A DNA stretch of 64,000 nt from an uncultured Alistipes sp. (GTDB taxonomy: Bacteria; Bacteroidota; Bacteroidia; Bacteroidales; Rikenellaceae): assembly GCA_947573795.1 (NCBI GenBank), contig CANPHE010000006.1, positions 21,666-85,665 on the forward strand, in the 5' to 3' direction. The notes under the pieces are model-generated. The model ran no database searches and was not told where the DNA came from. It saw only the letters and a program-made list of their open reading frames with translations. This document shows, piece by piece, positions 56,055-64,000 of the stretch. Each line of letters opens with the position of its first letter. Positions within the stretch are counted from its first letter, which is position 1. Made by a program: the position numbers and the translations under genes.

Positions 56055-56702
56055 ATGAAGCGTCTTTTTCTATGGATCGCCGTACTTTCGGCCGTGTCCC
56101 ATGTCTGCGCGCAGGAGGCTTACCGGGCCCAGCGCCGCTCGGTCTTCGAGGTGCTGCCCGCGGGGAGGAGCGATATCGTCTTCGTCGGCAACAGCATCAC
56201 GGACAACTGCGAGTGGACCGAACTGCTCGCAGACCGCCGGGTGAAGAACCGCGGCATCGGTACGGACCGCGCCCAATGGCTGAACGAGCGGATCGATCCC
56301 ATCGTCGCGGGACATCCCCGGAAGCTGTTTCTGATGATCGGGACCAACGACCTGGCTGCGGGCCGCATGCCCCGGGAGATCGCGGCCGACATCGAACGTG
56401 CGATCGACCGTATCCAGGCCGGATCGCGCCGGACGAAAATATTTCTGCAAAGCATTCTGCCGGTCAACGGACGGGCGTTCGGCAAATTTCCGAAACACTA
56501 TGCGCGCGCCGATGCGATCGTCGAGACGAACCGGCTGCTGAAGGCGCTGTGCGCCGAGAAAAACATCGTCTACGTAGACGTTTACGCTTCGCTGGTCGAT
56601 GCGAACGGCGATCTCGATGCCGCCTATACCAACGACGGTCTGCATCTGATGGGCGAGGGCTACCTCGTCTGGCGCGACGTACTCAAACCCTATGTCAAAT
56701 AA
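56055..56702 (+). CDS. Secreted SGNH/GDSL hydrolase, copy 2
   Basis: Tandem paralog: DIVFVGNSITDNCEW; MIGTNDL; NDGLHLMGEGY. Confidence 0.85.
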   Translation: MKRLFLWIAVLSAVSHVCAQEAYRAQRRSVFEVLPAGRSDIVFVGNSITDNCEWTELLADRRVKNRGIGTDRAQWLNERIDPIVAGHPRKLFLMIGTNDLAAGRMPREIAADIERAIDRIQAGSRRTKIFLQSILPVNGRAFGKFPKHYARADAIVETNRLLKALCAEKNIVYVDVYASLVDANGDLDAAYTNDGLHLMGEGYLVWRDVLKPYVK

Positions 56703-58107
56703 CGCTATGCCGCTTTCGAATCCCCTATTCCGCCGCATCGCGCGCCTGGCCGACGAACAGGGCGTGCGGGCCTTCGTCGTGGGCGGATACGTCCGCGACT
56801 ATTACCTGCGGCGTCCATCGACCGATATCGACGTGGTGGTCGTCGGCAGCGGCATCGCCCTGGCCGAGGCGCTCGGGCGCGAACTCCACACGAAAGTCTC
56901 GGTCTTCAAGACCTTCGGCACGGCGATGCTCCGCGCGGGCGGCGTCGAGGTCGAATTCGTAGGGGCCCGCAAGGAGTCCTATTCGCACGATTCGCGCAAA
57001 CCGCAGGTCGAGGCCGGAACGCTCGACGACGACCAGCGCCGCCGCGATTTCACCATCAACGCCCTGGCCTGGTCGCTCAACAGCGACACGTTCGGCGAGC
57101 TGGTCGACCCGTTCGACGGGATGTACGACCTGGAGGAGTGCATCATCCGCACGCCGTGCGATCCCGACATCACCTTCTCGGACGATCCCCTGCGCATGAT
57201 GCGGGCCGTGCGTTTCGCCACGCAGCTGGGATTCCAGATCGAGGAGGAGACCTTCGACGCCATCCGCCGCAATGCCGCGCGCATCGGCATCGTCTCGCGC
57301 GAACGGATCATCACGGAGCTCAACAAGATCGTGCTGTCGCCCGTGCCGTCGATGGGCTTCGAACTGCTGGAAATGACCGGTTTGCTGGAGTTGATTTTCC
57401 CCGAACTGCACAACCTCAAGGGGGTGGAGCGCCGCGGTGCGCACGCCCACAAGGATAATTTCGTCCACACGCTCCAGGTCGTGGACAACGTGGCGCGGCG
57501 CAGCGACGACCTGTGGCTGCGGTGGGCCACCGTGCTGCACGATATCGCCAAGCCGCTCACGAAGGCTTACGATCCGAAGGTGGGATGGACTTTCCACGGC
57601 CACGAGGTGCTGGGCTCGAAGATGGTGCCCGCGATCTTCCGGCGGATGAAACTACCGCTCAACGAGCATATGAAGTTCGTGCAGAAGATGGTCTTCCTCC
57701 ACCTGCGGCCGATCATCCTTTCGGAGGACCTGGTGACCGACTCGGCCGTACGGCGGCTGCTGTTCGAGGCGGGCGACGACGTGGAGGCGCTCATGACCCT
57801 CTGCGAAGCCGATATCACCTCGAAAATCGACGCCAAGGTGAAGCGCTACATGCGCAATTTCGAACTCGTACGCCGCAAGATGAAGGACCTGGAGGAACGC
57901 GACCGCATCCGCAACTTCCAGCCTCCGATCACGGGCGAGATCATCATGGAGACCTACGGCATCGGACCGTGCCGCGTGATCGGCGACATCAAGGAGATCA
58001 TCAAGAATGCGATTCTCGACGGCGAAATTCCCAACGACTACGCTGCGGCCTTCGCGCTGATGGAGCGGCTGGCCGCGGAGCGGGGATTGACGGCGGTCGG
58101 GAAGTGA
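56692..58107 (+). CDS. CCA tRNA nucleotidyltransferase/poly(A) polymerase family protein with HD domain
   Basis: FVVGGYVRDYYLRRPSTDIDVVV; RRRDFTINALAW; DPLRMMRAVRFATQLGF; HDIAKPLT. Confidence 0.93.
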   Translation: MSNNAMPLSNPLFRRIARLADEQGVRAFVVGGYVRDYYLRRPSTDIDVVVVGSGIALAEALGRELHTKVSVFKTFGTAMLRAGGVEVEFVGARKESYSHDSRKPQVEAGTLDDDQRRRDFTINALAWSLNSDTFGELVDPFDGMYDLEECIIRTPCDPDITFSDDPLRMMRAVRFATQLGFQIEEETFDAIRRNAARIGIVSRERIITELNKIVLSPVPSMGFELLEMTGLLELIFPELHNLKGVERRGAHAHKDNFVHTLQVVDNVARRSDDLWLRWATVLHDIAKPLTKAYDPKVGWTFHGHEVLGSKMVPAIFRRMKLPLNEHMKFVQKMVFLHLRPIILSEDLVTDSAVRRLLFEAGDDVEALMTLCEADITSKIDAKVKRYMRNFELVRRKMKDLEERDRIRNFQPPITGEIIMETYGIGPCRVIGDIKEIIKNAILDGEIPNDYAAAFALMERLAAERGLTAVGK

Positions 58108-58139
58108 TTTTCCAAGACGCCGGATGCGTGCGAATGATC

Positions 58140-58179
58140 GCGGGGCCGCCTCACAACGTGAAGCGGCCCCGCTTGTTTT
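58140..58179 (+). terminator. Intrinsic terminator after the CCA-adding enzyme gene
   Basis: gcggggccgc / gcggccccgc followed by TTGTTTT. Confidence 0.8.
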
Positions 58180-58295
58180 GCGGTCGGGACGATTTCAGGG
58201 CGTCGAAAGCGGTTATCTCCCGAGACGGCGCATCTCCGGAGACGAACGGCGTCCCGGCTTATCGGCCGGCAAGACTCCCCCGCCCTGCGGCTCCG

Positions 58296-59996
58296 TTACT
58301 TATTGAGCAGCGAGGGGTTGTAAAGATAACGCTTGATGCTTCGTTTGGGCGTCTTCTCGAACTCCTTGGGATAGAGCACGATCTCGGCGATGCGTTCGTA
58401 GGCCGCCAGCTGGGCGTTGAGCTCCCGGAGGTTGTTCTCCATGATGGCGGGCAATTCGGCCTTGTCCACGCCCTCCGCCTCGGCCAGTTCGTAATCGGGT
58501 ACGACCAGCGCCTTGAGACGGCCGTTGCCGCTGTCGAGCACGAGCGATTCGAGCACCATATACATGTTGTTGAGCTTGTCCTCGATCTCCTCGGGATAGA
58601 TGTTCTGTCCGTTGCCCGAAAGAATCATCGTCTTCGAACGGCCGCGGATATACAGCGTTCCGTCGGGGTCCATCGTACCCATATCGCCCGTGTGGAGCCA
58701 GCCCTCGGCGTCGAGGACCTTCTGCGTATCCTTCTCGTTCTTGTAATATCCCGTCATGACATGTTCGCCGCGCACGAGAATCTCTCCGGCCGTCCGTTCG
58801 GGGTCTGCCGAATCGATCCGTACGTCGAGCATATCCTTCAGATAGCGTCCGCACGACCCGGACTTGAATTCGTTGTCGGGAGCGAAGCTGATGAGCGGAG
58901 CGCACTCGGTCATGCCGTAGCCGATGGTGATCGGGAAACGGATTTTCATCAGGAACGCTTCGGTCTCCTGGTTCATCGGCGCACCGCCGACGATGAAGAT
59001 CGAGACGTTGCCGCCGAAGGCATCCAGGAGCTTCTTGCGGATGACCGAATAGATCGCCGTATTGAGCAGCGGAATGCGCATGGCCACCGACATGGGCCGT
59101 TTTTCGAGCATCGGAAGCACCTGTTTGCGGTAGACCTTTTCGAGAATCATCGGCACGCAGCAGACGATCGTCGGCTTGACGACCGACATGGCTTCGATCA
59201 GAATCTTGGGCGAGGGAATCCGACCCAGCAGGGTGATATGCCCGCCGACGGCCAGCGGCGCCAGGAAATCGAAGGCGCAGCCGTAGGCGTGGGCCAGGGG
59301 CAGGAACGACAGCGTGCGGCCTCCGCGCTGGAAATAGCGCGTGCCGGTCTGGGTGTTGACCGCATTGCGGGCGAAAACCACGTTGCCCGTAAGGTTGTTC
59401 ACCGTGAGCATCACGCCTTTGGAATACCCCGTCGTACCCGACGTATAGTTGAGCAGGCAGACCCGGTCGTTGGGAATCTCCGGATAACGGATGTCGTCGA
59501 TACCAAAGCCGCGCGGATATTTCGAGCGGTAGTTCTTCACGATGTCGCGCTGGAACTTGGTGAGCGATTTGCCGTCGCGTTCGAAGATCGCATGGAAATC
59601 CGTCAGCGAGAAGACCGCTTCGACCTGCCGGATCTGCTCCTCCTCGATCACGTCCCAGAAATTATCGCCCAGGAAGAGCAACCGGCTTTCGGAGTGGTTG
59701 ACGATATGGACGATATCGGTCGGGGTGAAGTCCTGAAGGATCGGCACGATCACGGCACCGTAGGTGATCGTGGCGATATAGGTGATGCACCAGCGCGGGT
59801 TGTTGCGGCCGATCAGGGCGATTTTATCGCCGTGGCGAATGCCCGCCTTCTTGAAAAGCAGGTGCAGCTTGGCGATCTCCTTCGCCATTTCGTAATAGGA
59901 GAAGGTCTCGTTCTTGAAATAATCGGTCAGAGCCGACATTTCGCGGTGTTCGCGAAAACTCGTCTCGTAAATCTTAATCAGATTTTCCTGTAACAT
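58296..59996 (-). CDS. AMP-dependent synthetase/long-chain acyl-CoA ligase
   Basis: LLNYTSGTTGYSKGVMLT; IGYGMTECAPLISF; LHTGDMGTMDPDGTLYIRGRSKTMI. Confidence 0.93.
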   Translation of the reverse strand: MLQENLIKIYETSFREHREMSALTDYFKNETFSYYEMAKEIAKLHLLFKKAGIRHGDKIALIGRNNPRWCITYIATITYGAVIVPILQDFTPTDIVHIVNHSESRLLFLGDNFWDVIEEEQIRQVEAVFSLTDFHAIFERDGKSLTKFQRDIVKNYRSKYPRGFGIDDIRYPEIPNDRVCLLNYTSGTTGYSKGVMLTVNNLTGNVVFARNAVNTQTGTRYFQRGGRTLSFLPLAHAYGCAFDFLAPLAVGGHITLLGRIPSPKILIEAMSVVKPTIVCCVPMILEKVYRKQVLPMLEKRPMSVAMRIPLLNTAIYSVIRKKLLDAFGGNVSIFIVGGAPMNQETEAFLMKIRFPITIGYGMTECAPLISFAPDNEFKSGSCGRYLKDMLDVRIDSADPERTAGEILVRGEHVMTGYYKNEKDTQKVLDAEGWLHTGDMGTMDPDGTLYIRGRSKTMILSGNGQNIYPEEIEDKLNNMYMVLESLVLDSGNGRLKALVVPDYELAEAEGVDKAELPAIMENNLRELNAQLAAYERIAEIVLYPKEFEKTPKRSIKRYLYNPSLLNK

Positions 59997-60057
59997 GGCG
60001 TTCTAAATAGGGGCGTACCAGCCCGCGGTACGATAAGTTCCGAACGGCCGGAGAGCA

Positions 60058-60774
60058 CTACGAACGCTCGTTCGGAGTGCGGTCTTCCGTGCGTTTCTTG
60101 AGCTCGTCGGCGACGGTATGGCGCGGTTTCCAGATATAGATTTTGGATTCGGTGCCGGCCCGCAGCCGCTCGATGTTCTTGCGATGGGTGAACAGCAGCA
60201 GGACGGCGATCACGAACGAAAAGACGATGAAGGGCACGTTGTGTCCCACCTTGGGCGAGATCAGCGTGAAGAGCGGGAAACTGCATCCGGCGATCATCGA
60301 GGCGAGCGACACGTAATGGGTGACCATCAGCACCAGGAACCATACGCCGAAGCACAGCAGCACGAGCGGCGCGTTGACGCCCATGACGGCGCCGACGAGC
60401 GTGGCGACTCCCTTGCCGCCGCGGAATCCGGCGAAGATGGGGAAAATATGCCCGACGACAGCGGCGAAAACGGCGAGGAACCGCAGGATATAGAACCAGT
60501 TTTCGTTGGCCCCGTCGGCGAAAACGCTGTCGTACTTAATCAGATCGACGATCGTCACGGCGACGAATCCCTTCAGGAAGTCGAGCGCGAAGACCGGAAG
60601 CGCCGCACGGCGTCCCAGCACGCGCAGCATGTTGGTCGTTCCGGCGTTTTTCGAACCGTATTCGCGGATGTCTATGCCGTAGTATTTCTTGCCGATCCAC
60701 ACGGCGCTCGGAATCGAGCCCAGCAGATAGGCGATCAGAATCATCGTCGTAGCGGTATAATAAGTCAAAATCAT
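60058..60774 (-). CDS. plsY: Glycerol-3-phosphate acyltransferase PlsY
   Basis: AYLLGSIPSAVWIGK; DIREYGSKNAGTTNMLRVLG; GHIFPIFAGFRGGKGVAT. Confidence 0.95.
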   Translation of the reverse strand: MILTYYTATTMILIAYLLGSIPSAVWIGKKYYGIDIREYGSKNAGTTNMLRVLGRRAALPVFALDFLKGFVAVTIVDLIKYDSVFADGANENWFYILRFLAVFAAVVGHIFPIFAGFRGGKGVATLVGAVMGVNAPLVLLCFGVWFLVLMVTHYVSLASMIAGCSFPLFTLISPKVGHNVPFIVFSFVIAVLLLFTHRKNIERLRAGTESKIYIWKPRHTVADELKKRTEDRTPNERS

Positions 60775-60853
60775 CGTCGTATTCGGTTTAAACGGCTGAT
60801 ACGATTATCCTTAGATTTTCCGCCCCTGGTTGCGTCCGGGCCGGTCGAAGCCT

Positions 60854-60870
60854 CGCAGCCACGGCCCCGT
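60854..60870. repeat. Degenerate family A palindrome
   Basis: cctcgcagccacggccccgttt, with downstream gaacccgcgaagtcgcaagg. Confidence 0.4.
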
Positions 60871-61043
60871 TTGCGAAGCCCCGAACCCGCGAAGTCGCAA
60901 GGCCGGAAATACCGTAAAGGCGAAATCGTATACCCAATAGCCTTCGTTTGTTTTTGCAAATATAATAAAAAAAGGTAACTCTATACAACCTTTATACCTT
61001 ATTCGTTTCCTGCCCGCCAATACGCTCCGTGCGGTCGTATGCT

Positions 61044-61060
61044 CGCAGCCTCAGGCCGCG
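61044..61060. repeat. Family A palindrome
   Basis: ctCGCAGCC-tca-GGCCGCGtttacaaatcc, then ctcctcctcggagggg. Confidence 0.55.
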
Positions 61061-61245
61061 TTTACAAATCCGCCCCACTCCTAAGACTCCTCCTCGGAGG
61101 GGATTTAAATGTATAACAAACGAATTTACAATGATTTATGACTATATTCGTGCAAAATCATCTGTAATTGCCATAAAAAATCTCAAATTCGGATGCCCGT
61201 CGCGAAAAAACCGCTTTCCTTGCATGCGAATTCCGCGGATTGTCG

Positions 61246-61253
61246 TATCTTTG
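61246..61253 (+). promoter_or_regulatory. Bacteroidetes -7 element (TATCTTTG) upstream of yitT-family gene
   Basis: TATCTTTG; implies a leader of about 140 nt. Confidence 0.55.
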
Positions 61254-61396
61254 CGTGAATAAAGAACTGCGATCCGGCATTTCCGAGCGGGGCGACGCAG
61301 GCAGGCTGCGCAAAACCGGAGCCCCGAAAAGTCCGTCCGGACGATCGCGCTCCGAGGCGGAGATACCGGAGTGCAGGATCGCCAAAACGATTTCGT

Positions 61397-62386
61397 ATGA
61401 ATACAAAAGCATTGCTCGAACCGATGGGGTCGTGGGCCTGGTGGCGTTCGTGGTTCCTGATCTTCGTAGGCTGCACGATCATGGGCTCGGGTTTCGTACT
61501 TTTCATCAACCCCTACAAGTTCGTCCCGGGAGGCGTTTACGGCCTGGGCATCGTGCTGCACAACATTTTCCCGTCGATCCAGGTCGGTACGTTCGGCTAC
61601 ATGTTCGACATTCCGCTGATGATTACGGCGCTGCTCGTCTTCGGCGGCCAGTTCGGTACCCGGACGGTCATCGCCGCAATGTTCACGCCGGGATACATGA
61701 ACTTCCTCACGCGGATGGTCTATCCCGACGAAGCGGCCATCGAATCGCTCGACCCGGCGCAACTGCTCGGCGGGCGGCTCGACCTGTCGAACGATCTGCT
61801 GCTCGCCTGCATCATCGGCGCCGTGGTGATCGGCGTCGGCATGGGGCTGGTCGTGCGGCAGCAGGCCACGACGGGCGGAACGGATATCGTGGCGATGCTG
61901 CTCCAGAAATTCGGCGGAATCAAATTCTCGACGGGCATTTTCCTCGCCGACGGATTCGTCGTGTTATCGGGTCTGGCCGTCATCGGCTTCGGACTGGGTA
62001 CGGGAGAGGCCGCCTCGAACGGCTGGACGCTGACGCTCTATTCGCTCATCACGATCTACACCTCGTCGCGCGTGGTGGCCTACATGCTCGACGGCGCTTC
62101 GTACGACAAACTGCTGTTCATCATCAGCGATCACCACGAGGCACTCCGGCGTTTCATCATCGAGGACCTGGACCGCAGCGCCACCTACATCAAGTCGCGA
62201 GGCATGTATACGGGCACCGATCGCGAAATGATCTTCCTGGTCGTGAGCCGCAAGGAGGTGCGCCAGGTGCAGCACCAAATCCGGGAGATCGATCCGCGGG
62301 CTTTCGTCGTGGTGACGGACGCCTACGAAACCTTCGGCGAGGGTTTCAAGCAGTTCCCCGACAAGAACGAAATCCACGTGGAATAG
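61397..62386 (+). CDS. YitT family membrane protein (DUF2179 C-terminus)
   Basis: Multiple TM segments; INPYKFVPGGVYGLGIVLHNIFP; GMYTGTDREMIFLVVSRKEV. Confidence 0.9.
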   Translation: MNTKALLEPMGSWAWWRSWFLIFVGCTIMGSGFVLFINPYKFVPGGVYGLGIVLHNIFPSIQVGTFGYMFDIPLMITALLVFGGQFGTRTVIAAMFTPGYMNFLTRMVYPDEAAIESLDPAQLLGGRLDLSNDLLLACIIGAVVIGVGMGLVVRQQATTGGTDIVAMLLQKFGGIKFSTGIFLADGFVVLSGLAVIGFGLGTGEAASNGWTLTLYSLITIYTSSRVVAYMLDGASYDKLLFIISDHHEALRRFIIEDLDRSATYIKSRGMYTGTDREMIFLVVSRKEVRQVQHQIREIDPRAFVVVTDAYETFGEGFKQFPDKNEIHVE

Positions 62387-62432
62387 GTCGCCGGAGCGAA
62401 AAGTTCTGCGGGGCGAACCGCAGGATCGCCGT

Positions 62433-63833
62433 TTGCGAAAAAGCATAAATAAAAACGTACACATCGTGCAACTCAACATCAATACCCTGCGGCCCGCGAC
62501 GGGCTCGGGACGCAAACTCTTCGTGGAGACCTACGGCTGTCAGATGAATGTCGGCGACACGGAGATCGTCGTCTCCGTAATGCAGCAGGAGGGCTATATC
62601 TATACCGAACGGATCGAAGAAGCGGACGTCATTCTGATAAACACCTGTTCGATCCGCGACAACGCCGAGCAGCGCATCTGGGGACGGCTGGCCGAGATGA
62701 AACGCTACCGCAAACTCCGCCCGGGGCTGGTGATCGGCATCATCGGCTGCATGGCCGAGCGGCTGAAGGAGCGGCTGACCGAGGGGCCTTCGGGCGTCGA
62801 CGTCGTAGCGGGTCCCGACGCCTACCGCGAACTGCCGCGCCTGGTGCGCGAAGCCGAAGCGGGCGGCAAGGGGGTCAACGTGCTGCTGAGCGCCGAGGAG
62901 ACCTATGCCGAGATCGCCCCCGTGCGTCTGGACCGCAACGGCGTGAGCGCCTTCGTGGCGATCATGCGCGGCTGCAACAATTTCTGCTCCTACTGCGTGG
63001 TTCCCTACACGCGGGGCCGCGAACGCAGCCGCGATGCGGAGACGATCCTCACCGAGGTACGCAGCCTCTTCGAAAACGGCTACCGCGAAGTGACGCTGCT
63101 GGGACAGAACGTCAACTCCTACCGCCACGGCGATGTGGACTTCCCCGAACTGATGCGGCGCGTGGCTTCGGTCTCGCCGCTGCTGCGCGTGCGTTTCGCC
63201 ACGTCGCACCCCAAGGACATGAGCGACCGACTGTTGGAAACGATGGCTTCGATGCCCAACATCTGCCGGGCGATCCACCTTCCGGCACAATCGGGCGCCT
63301 CGTCGATGCTGGAGCGGATGAACCGCAAATACACGCGCGAATGGTATCTCGGGCGCGTGGCGGCGATCCGACGCCTGATGCCCGACTGCGCCGTGACGAC
63401 CGACCTGATCGCCGGATTCTCGGGCGAGACGGAGGAGGAGCACCGACAGACCCTCTCGCTCATGCGCGAAGTAGGCTACGATTTCGCCTACATGTTCAAA
63501 TACTCCGAGCGGCCGGGCACCTTCGCCTCGAAGCACCTTCCGGACGACGTGCCCGACGAAGTGAAATCGCGCCGCCTGCAAGAGATCATCGCGCTGCAAA
63601 ACGAACTGGGGCTGGCGAGCAACCGCCGCGACGTAGGCCGCGAATTCGAAGTACTGGTCGAAGGTGCCTCGAAGCGCAACCCCGAACAGCTGTCGGGCCG
63701 TACGTCGCAGAACAAGGTCGTCGTTTTCGACCGCGGCGATCATCGCGTGGGCGACTACGTGCGGGTCCGCGTCACGGACTGTACGGCCGCCACGTTGCTG
63801 GGCGAGGAGATCGCACCGGAAAACGAAAGGTGA
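62433..63833 (+). CDS. miaB: tRNA (N6-isopentenyladenosine(37)-C2)-methylthiotransferase MiaB
   Basis: FVETYGCQMNVGDTE; IMRGCNNFCSYCVVPYTRGRERSR radical SAM motif; TRAM-like C-terminus; ORF-track start is a TTG, so the true start is uncertain. Confidence 0.93.
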   Translation: MRKSINKNVHIVQLNINTLRPATGSGRKLFVETYGCQMNVGDTEIVVSVMQQEGYIYTERIEEADVILINTCSIRDNAEQRIWGRLAEMKRYRKLRPGLVIGIIGCMAERLKERLTEGPSGVDVVAGPDAYRELPRLVREAEAGGKGVNVLLSAEETYAEIAPVRLDRNGVSAFVAIMRGCNNFCSYCVVPYTRGRERSRDAETILTEVRSLFENGYREVTLLGQNVNSYRHGDVDFPELMRRVASVSPLLRVRFATSHPKDMSDRLLETMASMPNICRAIHLPAQSGASSMLERMNRKYTREWYLGRVAAIRRLMPDCAVTTDLIAGFSGETEEEHRQTLSLMREVGYDFAYMFKYSERPGTFASKHLPDDVPDEVKSRRLQEIIALQNELGLASNRRDVGREFEVLVEGASKRNPEQLSGRTSQNKVVVFDRGDHRVGDYVRVRVTDCTAATLLGEEIAPENER

Positions 63834-63962
63834 AAAGTCGACCGTTTTCGATAACCCGAATGCAGCACCGAACTTGTTCAAGCGATGCCGAGGCGAGAAA
63901 AGGTGCAAGAATTCGAAGGAGTAATCCCGCCGTACGATCCACCTCTTCCGAGGAAAGGGAAC

Positions 63963-63979
63963 CGCGGCCAACGGCCGCG
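63963..63979. repeat. Family A palindrome, opposite orientation
   Basis: cCGCGGCC-aac-GGCCGCGaggcttcg. Confidence 0.55.
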
Positions 63980-64000
63980 AGGCTTCGGCGGCCGAGAGCG

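Overview
The window looks like a GC-rich Bacteroidales chromosome segment, possibly Alistipes/Rikenellaceae (tentative, from gene content and TANNTTTG-type promoters). Positions 1-13033 hold a co-directional run of four very large putative surface lipoproteins. They are built from coiled-coil/DUF4988-like, fimbrillin-like, GLUG-repeat and BACON-like modules, three of them with a C-terminal catalytic-type domain (one NAGPA-type phosphodiester glycosidase, two DUF4886/SGNH-like). Next come a tRNA-Ser(TGA), an aminotransferase, an OmpP1/FadL protein and fabI. Positions 17691-46982 form a large polysaccharide utilization locus (PUL): SusC, SusD, two discoidin-like lipoproteins, two DUF4855 proteins, a NAGPA protein, three GDPD/PLC-like proteins, GH2, GH97, GH20, a DUF4434 protein, an MFS transporter, an AGE-family epimerase, an SGNH hydrolase and an uncharacterized secreted protein, with a divergent ROK regulator. 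The enzyme set suggests a phosphodiester-containing glycan as substrate (inference). The rest is mostly housekeeping: AraC regulator, two Skp/OmpH proteins, BamA, UppS, NadK, PdxJ, two SGNH hydrolases, CCA-adding enzyme, acyl-CoA synthetase, PlsY, YitT and MiaB. Intergenic spacers carry several apparently unrelated dispersed structured repeats. A G9 homopolymer near the 5' end of susC is a candidate phase-variation tract. All calls are by eye from sequence and the ORF track; no searches or folding were run.
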